From Chthonomonas sp. (GTDB lineage: Bacteria; Armatimonadota; Fimbriimonadia; Fimbriimonadales; Fimbriimonadaceae), in the NCBI GenBank assembly GCA_016788585.1, contig JAEURP010000006.1:62001-126000 (forward strand): a stretch of DNA of 64,000 nt. The letters run 5' to 3'. The notes under the pieces were generated by a model, which had not been told where the DNA came from, did no database searches, and saw only the letters and a list, made by a program, of their open reading frames with translations. Shown piece after piece: positions 32,645-41,792 of this stretch. Each line of letters starts with the position of its first letter. Positions within the stretch are counted from its first letter, which is position 1. A program made the translations under genes and the position numbers.

Positions 32645-34396
32645 TTAGAAACCGGCCCCCGGGGCACCGGGGTAGATGAAGATCGGGGGGTCTTTAACAC
32701 CTTGCGCGCGCCGCGTTGCTTTCAATCGCTTCACCTCTTCGAGGTTGGAACGCTTTGCATATGGCGGCACGGCTGGCTTTGCAAAGGCTTTTGCGAAGTC
32801 GGCCTCAAAACGCTCGATCCTATGGCTGTTGTCGAAGACCATGACGCCTTGGCTCGAGGCCGCCGCGGCCTGAATAGCATTCTGCAGAGCCACTGGATCG
32901 GAGCCTAGCGCTTCAATCGAGACACCGGCGATTGTCCAGGCGTCGTCGTTGATCACCCGATTTGCCATGATCGAGGCGGCTTCGACCGTACGACCTTCTG
33001 GTCGCCCGGAAATCATGGCATCGAAGATCGTGGCGACTGGATAGTAGCAGCCGGCGATAAACAAATCGAGATAGTCGGCAAACCCCTGAACGCGGAAGGC
33101 CCGGGTGAGGAACGGGAAGCCTGCCGTCATTTCGGGCGAACCGTAATTCGCGCCGTAATTGTCGTACTCGCCGTACCAAGAACCGGCATAGATGCCAAAT
33201 GCGATCTCTCGCTTGTCGCGGATGCGCAGTTCGTTGACTTCGGCCCAGGTTTCATAAACCCACTGCTTCATCTCCCGAGCGCGGAAAGTCCACCAGGCAT
33301 CCCAATAGCGACCGGGTCGGACGCCGCGTCCCATGTCCCAGTTGTAGGTCGTCTCGAAGACATCCTTCGGCCAGTTCAGCTTGGCGCCGACCAAGCGTTC
33401 GAACTTCGCCCGGGTCAGGTCGCTAAAATCGCCGTCCATGCCAGTGAAGCGCAGCCGGTCGTCGTAGAGAATGCCATCAACCGCGTACTTGCCAAGAATC
33501 TCTTTTACGAACCCGATCGCTCGCTTGCGAACCCGAGGGTCGTGCGGGTTCATCATGAGCGGCACTTGGTTCTGCTCTTCGCTTGATTTCAAAAACCTTG
33601 GCTCAGCGACCATCGAAGCCAGACCCTTGGAAGGGATGATCGTCTTGATCGCCGGTGACACGACCAAAACTCGCTCCCCGGGCTTCAGCGCTTCGCCGTG
33701 GTAGGAAGCGACAGACTTGTCAGCCTGGATCAACAGTGCCGGGTGACCCGATGGGGGCTTAGTGTCATAGAGTCCGGCATCGCCGCCGACCAGCGAATTC
33801 TTCTGCGGTGCGAGCCTGATGCTCCAAGTTCCAATGCGCAATCTCGGTACGGGTCGATACTGCACACTCTGCATCTCAGGCATGTCGTAGCCTGGCCCGC
33901 CCTTGCCGTTGGCGAACTCCTTGCCGGGTTGATTCTTGGCAATCTGGTGACCCTCGCTGAGTGCATTCAAGCACACAAAGAACTTGAGCCCGCGCTTGTG
34001 GCACTCGCGCAGCATGATCGCGACCGGGTCGTAGCCTGCGGGCATGCTGTGGGTGCGCCACTGAGTCAGTTGCTCAGTGAATGCACTCGGATAGATCGTG
34101 TAGCCGATGATTGGTTTAACGTCGAATACGACCGTGTTGAAGCCTATTCTATGGGCGCGGTCCACGAGGGCGATCACCTTGTCCTCAGTGTTGTAGTTGC
34201 CGAGGTTGGCCGTAGTATCTACCCAGAGCATTCGGGCTTGCCAGCCCTTGCTTCTCGCCATTTGCTGGGCGACGCCGATGCCGCCTGCAATCTTGTCTAA
34301 CTTGACGGCAGGCAGATTTGGAAAAGGCGCCGAGAACTCGAATCTATTCTCGACGCCCACCGGCGGTAGCCCAATCCCTAGCAGTGCGCCCAGCAT
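32645..34396 (-). CDS. GHL10-type glycoside hydrolase-like protein
   Basis: The 583-aa protein follows the glycosyl hydrolase-like 10 pattern, a TIM barrel related to alpha-amylases. LWVDTTANLGNYNTEDKVIAL and NTVVFDVKPIIGYTIYPS come first. The region ECHKRGLKFFVCLNAL follows. Then comes the central KYAVDGILYDDRLRF with the DD pair expected at the active site, and later EIAFGIYAGSWYGEYDNYG. The substrate is unknown, and family members are thought to act on surface glycans or cell wall. The N-terminus is short and hydrophobic and may be a weak signal peptide. A TAACCT 7 nt before the ATG suggests its own start site behind the STN-domain gene. Confidence 0.82.
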   Translation of the reverse strand: MLGALLGIGLPPVGVENRFEFSAPFPNLPAVKLDKIAGGIGVAQQMARSKGWQARMLWVDTTANLGNYNTEDKVIALVDRAHRIGFNTVVFDVKPIIGYTIYPSAFTEQLTQWRTHSMPAGYDPVAIMLRECHKRGLKFFVCLNALSEGHQIAKNQPGKEFANGKGGPGYDMPEMQSVQYRPVPRLRIGTWSIRLAPQKNSLVGGDAGLYDTKPPSGHPALLIQADKSVASYHGEALKPGERVLVVSPAIKTIIPSKGLASMVAEPRFLKSSEEQNQVPLMMNPHDPRVRKRAIGFVKEILGKYAVDGILYDDRLRFTGMDGDFSDLTRAKFERLVGAKLNWPKDVFETTYNWDMGRGVRPGRYWDAWWTFRAREMKQWVYETWAEVNELRIRDKREIAFGIYAGSWYGEYDNYGANYGSPEMTAGFPFLTRAFRVQGFADYLDLFIAGCYYPVATIFDAMISGRPEGRTVEAASIMANRVINDDAWTIAGVSIEALGSDPVALQNAIQAAAASSQGVMVFDNSHRIERFEADFAKAFAKPAVPPYAKRSNLEEVKRLKATRRAQGVKDPPIFIYPGAPGAGF

Positions 34397-34403
34397 ACAG
34401 CCG

Positions 34404-34409
34404 AGGTTA
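34404..34409 (-). promoter_or_regulatory. Predicted near-leaderless -10 (TAACCT) for the GHL10 gene
   Basis: TAACCT on the minus strand ends 7 nt before the ATG at 34396, in the 15-bp gap after the STN-domain gene. Confidence 0.4.
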
Positions 34410-34411
34410 CT

Positions 34412-36679
34412 CTAGGGTCGAGGCGGGCCGCCGCCAGGCCCCCGCCCCTCTCGCATTCGTATCGGGCCCTCTTGTTGCCCAAACTCCTGCGCCATTCTCG
34501 AAATCTGGTTTCGGAACGGCACCGGCAACTGATCCCAAGCTACGAATTTGCCATTTGGGTCCTTACGCGGATCTTGTAGCTGGCGAGAAAGGGTGTAGTT
34601 GGGTGCATAGGTGAACGTTAGCGAGTAGCTCATCTGATTCATGAGCTGATACTGCGCTTCCTTCGATTCACTTGAGCCGGAATCAAAGGCGCCAGATCGT
34701 TCAGCTGCCAGCTGGAAGAGCGACTTGATCGAAGGCCCCTCTCCGGGCTCCTTGACCACTACAGCTTCTTCTGTTCGCCCCGGCATCGTGATCGCGCCCG
34801 CTGAGGGCAGTCCCGATGCCAGCAGGTTGGTCCGCTCGCTTGCCGGATCCATGCCGCCAAACATGCTAAAGCCACCTCCGCCAACGGAGATTGTCATTTC
34901 TTGCATCATTCTCGGCTGGTTGGGGCGAGCCAAGCGGGGGCCATCCATGCTCCAAAAAGTCATCTGATGAGCCGCTTCTCGTTGCTTTGGCGAGAGACTG
35001 CCTATCGAAAGACTGCCCCCGTTCCTCAGCGTGCTTCGCTGATTGCTGCTTAGTCGACCAAAAAACCGAAGGCCATCGCGACCGCCGCCGAACATCTGCA
35101 TCGCCCCTTGCATCGAGTTACCGCCACCGATGATGGCCGGATACCCGGATTCGAAGGTTAAGAAGCCAAATCCTGTCATCGCTGGGGCCGTCGCAAAGTA
35201 GTTCGCCAAATCGTCCAAACTCACGACCGGATCGCGATTGATGACAGCCAAAAGTCGAGCCAGCGCCTCTCGGTCGACGGCCTCGCGTGCAGCAACTGGC
35301 GACATCGGCAAAATGGTGACCCAACCATTTTCATCGGTGATCTCCATGTCGCCATTGCGCAATGCATCCAAAACCATGTTGGTCTTAGGTTCGCCATTTC
35401 CAAGTGGCATGATCAGGGTTTGGAAAACGGCATCTGGCAAGACTGCCAACACGTCCCGCTTGTGCCCAGTACTAATGCTCTTGAGGCTGTCAGCCACAAA
35501 GAACGACATGGGATCGTATACATCGGGCCGCATGATCTTCGCTCGTAGCCCGTCACTCAACTTGACCGGAGTGGGGGCGGCTCCAGCGGGTGCACCGGCA
35601 ACCGCGATTCGCGATACTGCGACGGCCTCGCCACCTCCCGAGGCAAACATGAAATTGCCTCCATTTCGACCAAGACTTTGTTGTAAGAGGGAGAGTAGTT
35701 CTTTGCTCTCCGGCCGCAATGTCACCGGTTTGCTTTCGACCGCCGGCTCCTGCGCTGTAGCGGGAGCCATCGCCCGTAGCATGGCGCGAGCGGCGCCAAG
35801 ACTGAAATTACTGGTGGTCAGCGCCTGCCCCTGGGCATTGATCGCGACGAATGTCATGCTGATGCCGTCGCCATTTCCAAACCGAGTCGCAATCAAGAGT
35901 GCACGGGTCGCGGGTCCGGTCGGTGCTGTGCCTTGGTTGCCACCACCAGTAATCATGGTGCCCATTTGCCCCAATCTAGAGCCTGCAACCTGGGTAAACA
36001 CGGCTTGATCCGCCGCCATCCTCTGCGCGAGCTGAACCGTGCCGCCTGGTAACGCCAGTTGCATTTGGGTGGGATTCGTGGCGAATACCTGTCGGCCACC
36101 GGCGGGAATCGAGGCCAAAGCATTCATATCCATTTTCGCAACCAATGAGATGATCGCGCGGGCGCCGGGCAACTGGTTTGCAAGTTCCATCACCTTGCGC
36201 CAACTATTAGGATCGCGCCCACTCTGAGCCGCCTCGGTCGCCGTTTGGAATTCGTTGGTGAGGCGATTCGCTTCGTCGTTATCGAAGGCGGCGAGCTTGG
36301 CATGTGCCTCGACCTGCTTGGCAAGCTCTGCGCGTAAACGGTCGGCGCGAGCCGCAATCTCCTTATTCTTCTGTTGTTGCGCAAGGATGCCAGTTCTCGT
36401 GAGGTACCACGTGTCGCCTTCTTTCTTCCATTCGGCACCCATTGCAGCGGCGAGACGGGCCTTCACCTCCTCGACGGGCTTACCGTTGACCGATAGGAAG
36501 AGGATTTCCTTTTCGACAGTGGCGCTCGCCTTAAGGTCTTCACCGCTTTGCTTGGCGAGTTCCTTCACAAGGTTTTCCGCTGTCACGCCCATGAAGTCGC
36601 CGGTAATGTTGGCAAATGAAGTAACACTGGCCGCCAATGCCGCCAGAACCGATAACGATCTCACTAATCGCATACCCAT
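34412..36679 (-). CDS. Secreted STN-domain protein of unknown function
   Basis: A 755-aa exported protein: signal peptide (1-21, ending TSFA), then an STN-like domain about 25-90 (VTAENLVKELAKQSGEDL and VEEVKARLAAAMGAEW). A charged coiled-coil section follows (about 95-160), then a long body rich in Gly, Met and Pro, and a tail of Gly/Pro/Arg (EGPIRMREGRGPGGGPPRP). STN domains are the N-terminal periplasmic modules of secretins and TonB receptors, but no secretin or barrel domain is visible. I place the start at the ATG at 36679; the frame stays open further upstream but over the divergent fumC. Similar long STN proteins occur in Planctomycetota-type genomes. Confidence 0.72.
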   Translation of the reverse strand: MGMRLVRSLSVLAALAASVTSFANITGDFMGVTAENLVKELAKQSGEDLKASATVEKEILFLSVNGKPVEEVKARLAAAMGAEWKKEGDTWYLTRTGILAQQQKNKEIAARADRLRAELAKQVEAHAKLAAFDNDEANRLTNEFQTATEAAQSGRDPNSWRKVMELANQLPGARAIISLVAKMDMNALASIPAGGRQVFATNPTQMQLALPGGTVQLAQRMAADQAVFTQVAGSRLGQMGTMITGGGNQGTAPTGPATRALLIATRFGNGDGISMTFVAINAQGQALTTSNFSLGAARAMLRAMAPATAQEPAVESKPVTLRPESKELLSLLQQSLGRNGGNFMFASGGGEAVAVSRIAVAGAPAGAAPTPVKLSDGLRAKIMRPDVYDPMSFFVADSLKSISTGHKRDVLAVLPDAVFQTLIMPLGNGEPKTNMVLDALRNGDMEITDENGWVTILPMSPVAAREAVDREALARLLAVINRDPVVSLDDLANYFATAPAMTGFGFLTFESGYPAIIGGGNSMQGAMQMFGGGRDGLRFFGRLSSNQRSTLRNGGSLSIGSLSPKQREAAHQMTFWSMDGPRLARPNQPRMMQEMTISVGGGGFSMFGGMDPASERTNLLASGLPSAGAITMPGRTEEAVVVKEPGEGPSIKSLFQLAAERSGAFDSGSSESKEAQYQLMNQMSYSLTFTYAPNYTLSRQLQDPRKDPNGKFVAWDQLPVPFRNQISRMAQEFGQQEGPIRMREGRGPGGGPPRP

Positions 36680-36727
36680 AGCTACAAGTGTGGACGGTTT
36701 AAGAGTTCCAAGTAAACTTCCAAGCGA

Positions 36728-38119
36728 ATGAGAACCGAAACTGATTCCATGGGCGAGATTCGGGTGCCCGCCGATAAGTATTGGGGCGCGCAGACGCAGC
36801 GGAGCATCGAAAACTTCCCAATCGGGCGCGATCGGTTCATATGGGGTCGAACGATTATTCGGTCTCTCGGCATTCTTAAGAAGGCGTGTGCCCTGGCAAA
36901 CAAAGAACTCGGCCAGATTCCGCCCGATGTTGCGGATTTGATTGTTCGCGCCGCGGATGAAGTTATTGAAGGCAAGCTGGACGACCATTTCCCCCTCGTG
37001 GTTTGGCAGACGGGCAGCGGCACGCAGAGCAACATGAACGCGAACGAGGTCATCAGCAACCGCGCGATCGAGTTGGCGGGTGGGGTGATGGGCAGCAAGA
37101 CGCCGGTTCACCCCAATGATCACGTGAATCGAGGCCAGAGCAGTAACGACACGTTCCCGACGGCGATGTATATCGCGGCGGTTTTGGATATCAAAGAGAA
37201 GTTAAGCCCCGCAGCCAGGCTCCTCAAAGACACTTTGAGTGCAAAGGCGAAGGAATTTGACTCAATTGTTAAGGTAGGCCGCACGCACTTGCAGGATGCC
37301 ACGCCAATAACGCTTGGGCAAGAAGTCGACGCATGGAGGATGCAAATAGCATGCGCCATGGATGCTGTTCACAGAGGTTGGAGGGAATTGTTCGCAGTCG
37401 CAATTGGCGGAACCGCGGTGGGGACCGGACTGAACACGCATCCGAAGTTTGCCGAATTGGCCGCACACCACATGGCAGAGCTCACTGGCCAACAAATCAA
37501 GCCGCACATCAACAAGTTTCTGGCCCTTTCGTCGCATGATGGCCTTGCCGAGACAAGCGCTGGCTTACGAATTCTTGCCGGAGCCCTCATGAAGATGGCC
37601 AACGACGTTCGCTGGCTCGCCAGCGGCCCGCGCAATGGCATTGGCGAGATCACGATTCCCGAGAATGAGCCCGGAAGCAGCATCATGCCGGGCAAAGTCA
37701 ACCCGACCCAGTGCGAGGCCCTCACGATGGTTTGCGTGCAGGTTTATGGCAATGATGCCGCGGTTGCGTTTGCGGCGAGTCAGGGGAATTTCCAGCTCAA
37801 TGTCTACAAGCCGGTGATGATCCACAACGTTTTGGAGTCCATTGCGCTCCTATCCGACGCGATGATCAGCTTCAACGACCAGTGCGCGGTTGGCATAGAG
37901 CCGAATCTTGAGAAGATCAAAGAAAACCTGGATAAGAATCTCATGCTCGTCACCGCGCTCAACCGCCACATCGGCTACGACAAGGCGGCCAGCATCGCGA
38001 AGAAGGCGCACAAGGAGGGCACGACTCTTAAGCAGGCCGCCCTCGCCCTCGGTTATCTCACCGAGGAGGAGTTTGACGAATGGGTCATCCCGATGGACAT
38101 GACAAAACCAAGCGTTTAG
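36728..38119 (+). CDS. fumC: Class II fumarate hydratase
   Basis: FumC interconverts fumarate and malate in the TCA cycle. The 463-aa protein opens [20 protein letters not shown] and has [28 protein letters not shown] and the superfamily signature Gly316[10 protein letters not shown], with Ser318 as catalytic base. Length and all three conserved regions are as in E. coli FumC. Only 48 bp separate it from the divergent STN gene. A TAAACT lies 9 nt before the ATG, so its leader would be very short. Confidence 0.97.
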   Translation: MRTETDSMGEIRVPADKYWGAQTQRSIENFPIGRDRFIWGRTIIRSLGILKKACALANKELGQIPPDVADLIVRAADEVIEGKLDDHFPLVVWQTGSGTQSNMNANEVISNRAIELAGGVMGSKTPVHPNDHVNRGQSSNDTFPTAMYIAAVLDIKEKLSPAARLLKDTLSAKAKEFDSIVKVGRTHLQDATPITLGQEVDAWRMQIACAMDAVHRGWRELFAVAIGGTAVGTGLNTHPKFAELAAHHMAELTGQQIKPHINKFLALSSHDGLAETSAGLRILAGALMKMANDVRWLASGPRNGIGEITIPENEPGSSIMPGKVNPTQCEALTMVCVQVYGNDAAVAFAASQGNFQLNVYKPVMIHNVLESIALLSDAMISFNDQCAVGIEPNLEKIKENLDKNLMLVTALNRHIGYDKAASIAKKAHKEGTTLKQAALALGYLTEEEFDEWVIPMDMTKPSV

Positions 38120-38143
38120 AACAAAGTTTTGGCAAAACTGCCT

Positions 38144-38149
38144 TATACT
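38144..38149 (+). promoter_or_regulatory. Predicted leaderless -10 (TATACT)
   Basis: TATACT ends 6 nt before the ATG at 38156. Confidence 0.55.
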
Positions 38150-38155
38150 AAACGT

Positions 38156-39088
38156 ATGAGGACTCTTGCCTTTCTGTCCGTCGCCCTTACCGCTGGCGCA
38201 AATGCCAGCTTCGACCTCATCCTCGTCGCCGACAACACTGGCTCCTTCACCGGCCCCGTCACCAGCAAGGTGCACCGCTATGATGGCGACAGTGGCGTCT
38301 ATCTCGGTTACTTTGATGCCGGCCTCAATCCTATCCAAGACCTTGCCGTCAATGGCGCCACAAACGAGGCCTTCGTCGCCACCATGAATGGCGTGAATGT
38401 CTACAACATCGGCACCGGAGCCCTCAAGAGGCAGATCGGTACGGGCAACACCGGTGCCCTCAAAATGCACAATGGCGAGCTTTACCGGACTACCGGCACC
38501 CAACTGTTTCGAGTCAACCAAACCACCGGAGCCAACACTCTCGTCAAGACTTGGACAAGCGCAATCAGCGACTTCGCATTCTCCGGCAATGGCAGCTACA
38601 TGCTGTACAACAGTCCATCCAAGCTTCTTGAAGGGTTCAACTCAAGCGGTGTTCTTGGAACTTCGTTTACCGCTACTGCCCTCTCCGCCTCCACAGGTCG
38701 CGTCTCATTCGATGGCGGTAACCCAAATTACTTCTATCTCATGGGCGATGCCCCCGCCCCAACAGCCGGCATCTACTACGGCACCGTGACGGCCGCCGGC
38801 ACCTATGCCCTTAACAACGCTAATTGGTCGAACACCTTCTTCCAAAGCTTTCTCGACATCGCCCCGTCGCACACCGGATTTTGGATGTATGGCAACACCG
38901 GCGGCACCAACGAGCGCTTCCTTGTTCGCATGAACTCCGGCATCGGAGCCGGGGGCGATCACTTCTTCAAGACACCGCAGGTCACGAACGCCGGGCAAAT
39001 CGCCGTCGTTCTTGCGCCTGAGCCGGGCACGTTTATCGCCGTCGGCGTAGGCGTCGCGGCTTTGCTCAAGCGAAGAAAGCGCCGCTAA
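38156..39088 (+). CDS. PEP-CTERM protein, LAPEPGTF type
   Basis: A 310-aa exported protein with a signal peptide (1-18, ending ANA) and the tail LAPEPGTFIAVGVGVAALL plus KRRKRR. The body is beta-rich and repetitive, with short units such as VHRYDGDSGVYLGYFD and QIGTGNTGALKMHNGELYR. This looks like a beta-propeller of NHL/SMP-30 type. It is a paralogue of the gene at 40065-41054, with which it shares the exact tail type and a similar N-terminal pattern (FDLILVAD / FELALVLQ). The ATG at 38156 fits both the signal peptide and the -10 spacing. A strong terminator follows. Confidence 0.85.
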   Translation: MRTLAFLSVALTAGANASFDLILVADNTGSFTGPVTSKVHRYDGDSGVYLGYFDAGLNPIQDLAVNGATNEAFVATMNGVNVYNIGTGALKRQIGTGNTGALKMHNGELYRTTGTQLFRVNQTTGANTLVKTWTSAISDFAFSGNGSYMLYNSPSKLLEGFNSSGVLGTSFTATALSASTGRVSFDGGNPNYFYLMGDAPAPTAGIYYGTVTAAGTYALNNANWSNTFFQSFLDIAPSHTGFWMYGNTGGTNERFLVRMNSGIGAGGDHFFKTPQVTNAGQIAVVLAPEPGTFIAVGVGVAALLKRRKRR

Positions 39089-39095
39089 TATAAAG

Positions 39096-39126
39096 AAGGC
39101 TGGCGCCTTCGCGCCAGCCTTTTTTT
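39096..39126 (+). terminator. Strong rho-independent terminator, probably bidirectional
   Basis: GGCTGGCGC and GCGCCAGCC pair around CTTC and are followed by seven T. The minus strand after the same stem is moderately T-rich and could also end the convergent gene at 39144. Confidence 0.9.
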
Positions 39127-39143
39127 GTCTCTCCGCTCCCTTC

Positions 39144-39785
39144 TTAGGCCGCGAGCTCCACGAAGCCGTCGCCTTCGCCAAAGTAAATCGTCGCTTCGGC
39201 GCTGGGTGGGCTGGTGAGCCCGGCCCGCTGGGCGCGAACTCGGTAGGTGCGCTGTTGGCCCGGCGTCGCAAACTCATCGATGAAGGTCCTCTTCGTGGTG
39301 TTTCCGCACCAGCCAAAGGCCCCCGCGCCAACCGCCACTTCGATCACATAGGTGGTACCACCGACATTGCCGTTGCTGCCCCACTTTAGGTTGCAGGTGC
39401 CATTTGCATAAGGCGAAGCGCTCAGGTCGGTCGGCGTCGTCACTGGGCCAGCTGCCGGCGTGCTCGGCTCGATGCCGAACTTCGCCAAAATCTCCGGAGT
39501 CGCCAGCGGATTCGTCTTCACGCGCTGCGCCCAAATGCGAATCGTCTCGGTCGCGGCGGCCAAGGCCTCGTTCTTCACTCCCACCTGATTTCGATAGGCC
39601 AGCCTCGCATTCTCGGTCGCGAACAACGCTTCGTCGAAATTGTTGGCCGCCGTCACAATCGCCAGCAGGTCGGCGCCATCGTAGCCCATATTGAGCAACT
39701 CAGCATCCGCCCCGGTCATGAACAGCTGAAACTTGGCATTTGCCCCTGCATCGGAGGCAGGTATCACGAATTTGTACTCAGTCAT
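39144..39785 (-). CDS. Fibronectin type III-like domain protein
   Basis: A 213-aa protein without a signal peptide. Residues 1-105 are helical (ANNFDEALFATENARLAYRN, ETIRIWAQRVKTNP). After a TP-rich linker, residues about 120-205 fit a fibronectin type III domain, with NLKWGSNGNVGGTTYVIEV, RTFIDEF and RTYRVRAQRAGLTSPPS. Similar helical-plus-FN3 proteins are found in Planctomycetota and Verrucomicrobiota with no known role. GAGG lies 4 nt before the ATG. The 21-bp tandem repeat lies directly upstream. Confidence 0.75.
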   Translation of the reverse strand: MTEYKFVIPASDAGANAKFQLFMTGADAELLNMGYDGADLLAIVTAANNFDEALFATENARLAYRNQVGVKNEALAAATETIRIWAQRVKTNPLATPEILAKFGIEPSTPAAGPVTTPTDLSASPYANGTCNLKWGSNGNVGGTTYVIEVAVGAGAFGWCGNTTKRTFIDEFATPGQQRTYRVRAQRAGLTSPPSAEATIYFGEGDGFVELAA

Positions 39786-39811
39786 TTTTCCTCGTTGGCC
39801 TCATCGGCTAA

Positions 39812-39895
39812 GAGTTTCATTCCATGGATTTGGAGTTTTATGTCATGGATTTGGAGTTTTATGCCATGGAATTCGAGTTTTATGCCATGGATTTC
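39812..39895. repeat. Four tandem copies of a 21-bp unit
   Basis: Units at 39812-39832, 39833-39853, 39854-39874 and 39875-39895 follow the consensus GAGTTTTATGYCATGGATTT plus one base. Copies 2 to 4 differ by one to three bases. The array lies in the 279-bp gap between the FN3 protein and the next PEP-CTERM gene, the longest gap in the window. The period is seven codons, but no supported gene covers it. The rest of the gap is T-rich and repetitive (39901-40000) with no recognised element except the promoter near 40029. Confidence 0.9.
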
Positions 39896-40028
39896 GAGAG
39901 TTACCAGGGTGTTTTCCAATTTGGCGCGGTGGAATACTAGTTTTGCGCGGGGATTTTAGAATTTGGCGGGATGAATGATTGATTTCTGACCTCCCTCTGG
40001 TCAAAAAACGCCAACCCAAATTTATTAT

Positions 40029-40057
40029 TTGGGAGTTGCGCCAGGTTCATCTATACT
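40029..40057 (+). promoter_or_regulatory. Near-leaderless promoter: TTGGGA, 17 nt, TATACT
   Basis: The -10 ends 7 nt before the ATG at 40065, so the leader should be zero to one base. Confidence 0.6.
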
Positions 40058-40064
40058 AGAGGCA

Positions 40065-41054
40065 ATGAAGCAGTTTGCCCTTTTTTGTGCCGTTAGCGCG
40101 TCGGCCAGTTCTTTTGCGTCGTTCGAGCTGGCCCTCGTATTGCAGACCTATACACCATCGAACGGACCGAATAGCCTGCACGTTACGCGTTGGGACCCGG
40201 CGAACCGCGTGAGCTTGGGTCAGTTCACGGTTTTCGATAATTCGACTACGGCCAACCTGGCCTTTAATACGTCGGCCCCCGGCACAGTGGACCTCATTCA
40301 ATCTCAGTTCAACACCTTGGTAGCGCGCCGCTATAACTACTCGACGGGGCTATTTGTTTCTGAATACAGCACGGGTGTGGCCATGAATTCACTTTCTAGC
40401 GGTCGATACGTGAGCAGCAACCTTTTGGTGGCGGGGAACTTTGGCGGGACGCACCAGGCCCGGCTTTATAGCCAAGGCGGTGGTTTGGTTCGGGCTTACA
40501 CGACGCCCGGCGGCACTACGCTTGCGGTGGACGCGATCACCGTGAGCAGCGGCGTGACCTTTGTTCTGACGCGGCAGGCGGGTACGGTTTCGGGTAACAA
40601 ATACACCTTGACGAGTCACGCCGCCGGCTCGGGGGCGATTGTTCAGAGCGTGGTGGTCGCCGACAACACGAGTGAGACCCTGCACTCCCTGGTCGCCACG
40701 GGCAACGCCATCGCGGTTGGCTCGGCCTACTTTGCTGATCGGCGCATCGTTCCTTACACTGGTACGACGATGTCGAGCGCGTTTGCCGTTGGCGGATATG
40801 TGACCGAGACCGCGACTTTGACGCAGGGGCATGGCGACTACATTTGGGGCATTGGCATCGACTCCGTCAACACGCGCATGTATTTCACTACGGCGCGCAT
40901 TGCCAATTTCTCGGGCAACTATTGGTCCACGAGCAGCACAAACTACGGCACGATTATTGACTCGGCCATGGTTCTAGCGCCCGAGCCGGGGACTTTCTTG
41001 GCGATTGGCGTCGGCGTGGCGGCGCTATTGAAGAGAAGAAGGAAGAGCCGCTAA
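40065..41054 (+). CDS. PEP-CTERM protein, LAPEPGTF type, second paralogue
   Basis: A 329-aa exported protein with a signal peptide (1-18, ending SFA) and the tail LAPEPGTFLAIGVGVAALL plus KRRRKSR. The body has many short Ser/Thr/Gly-rich beta strands and resembles its paralogue at 38156. The tails of the two are almost identical and differ from the VPEP-type tails of the other two PEP-CTERM proteins in this window. Function unknown. Confidence 0.85.
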   Translation: MKQFALFCAVSASASSFASFELALVLQTYTPSNGPNSLHVTRWDPANRVSLGQFTVFDNSTTANLAFNTSAPGTVDLIQSQFNTLVARRYNYSTGLFVSEYSTGVAMNSLSSGRYVSSNLLVAGNFGGTHQARLYSQGGGLVRAYTTPGGTTLAVDAITVSSGVTFVLTRQAGTVSGNKYTLTSHAAGSGAIVQSVVVADNTSETLHSLVATGNAIAVGSAYFADRRIVPYTGTTMSSAFAVGGYVTETATLTQGHGDYIWGIGIDSVNTRMYFTTARIANFSGNYWSTSSTNYGTIIDSAMVLAPEPGTFLAIGVGVAALLKRRRKSR

Positions 41055-41056
41055 GA

Positions 41057-41089
41057 ATAAAAATTCCCCCCTGCGAGCAGGGGGGAATT
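41057..41089 (-). terminator. Terminator for the DUF1579 gene
   Basis: On the minus strand AATTCCCCCCTGC and GCAGGGGGGAATT form a perfect 13-bp stem, followed by TTTATTC. It lies between two convergent genes. Confidence 0.8.
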
Positions 41090-41110
41090 CGCGAATCGCA
41101 GTTGGGGGTT

Positions 41111-41632
41111 TTAGCTCTTGGTGAGCGTGCCCGACATGACCGGGGCGTACTTATCGCCCATCTTGAACTCGAGCAAGAAGTGGACGTTCTTGGCGTCTTT
41201 GATGGTCATGGTCGCGCGGGTGGTAGTCTTCTCGCCCATGCCGCCATCCCAGGGCTCGCTGTCCCACACGGACTTGTTGCCATCGACGACGCCCCACTCG
41301 ATGCGCGGGGTGGGCGCCCAATTGGTGAACGACCAGGACTTGTACTTCTTCTTTTCGGGGTCCCAACCGAAGTACATCGTCTCGGTCATCTTCATGCCCT
41401 CCATCTCCATGACATTGGCGCTCTTCATGAACTGACCGTCCCACGAGTTCTCCATTTTCATCATGAATTCCATCTTGGGCTGATCGGGCATCTCCCAGGT
41501 CATCTTGCCGGACCACTTTCCGATCATTCCCTTAAAGACATCCATCTCCTTGGGGGGCGTCATGGCGGGCATGTCTTGCGCGATAGCCCACAAGGGGAGA
41601 AGAAATAACGACGAGATCATCAGCTTTCGCAT
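41111..41632 (-). CDS. DUF1579 family exported protein
   Basis: A 173-aa protein with a signal peptide (1-18, ending AIA). DUF1579 signatures are FKGMIGKWSGKMTW, then MTETMYFGWDPEKKKYKSW and a C-terminal lipocalin-like strand set. Family members are about 150-180 aa and of unknown function. It is unusually rich in Met, with four to five Met in MKMENSWDGQFMKSANVMEM. A TATAAT hexamer exactly 6 nt before the ATG is the clearest leaderless -10 in the window. Confidence 0.82.
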   Translation of the reverse strand: MRKLMISSLFLLPLWAIAQDMPAMTPPKEMDVFKGMIGKWSGKMTWEMPDQPKMEFMMKMENSWDGQFMKSANVMEMEGMKMTETMYFGWDPEKKKYKSWSFTNWAPTPRIEWGVVDGNKSVWDSEPWDGGMGEKTTTRATMTIKDAKNVHFLLEFKMGDKYAPVMSGTLTKS

Positions 41633-41638
41633 GTCTGC

Positions 41639-41644
41639 ATTATA
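41639..41644 (-). promoter_or_regulatory. Leaderless -10 (perfect TATAAT)
   Basis: TATAAT on the minus strand ends 6 nt before the ATG at 41632. Confidence 0.65.
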
Positions 41645-41742
41645 ACCAGGGCTCGCGTTTGAAACTGCAATGTCAAATACCGTTTAATTACCAGGTAGTT
41701 TGCTGCACACTTTTGCAAAAGGCGTGATAGAATGAGCCTTGT

Positions 41743-41775
41743 AAACCTAACGGGGAGCAATCCCAGTACAGGTTT
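41743..41775 (+). promoter_or_regulatory. Structured 5' leader of a PEP-CTERM gene
   Basis: AAACCT pairs with AGGTTT, and inside it GGGA pairs with TCCC around a GCAA tetraloop. The hairpin lies 18 nt before the ATG at 41793, with GGAG between. A TAGAAT at 41728 could be the -10. Role unknown; a translational control element is possible. Confidence 0.45.
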
Positions 41776-41792
41776 GTTGTTTGAGGAGTGAA

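Noticed and set aside
36680-37123. Upstream open-frame extension of the STN-domain protein to 903 residues
   Set aside because: It lies over the divergent fumC, which is certain, and the signal peptide starts at 36679.
39733-39978. 81-codon frame across the 21-bp repeats
   Set aside because: It overlaps the start of the FN3 gene and has no ribosome-binding site or recognisable domain.
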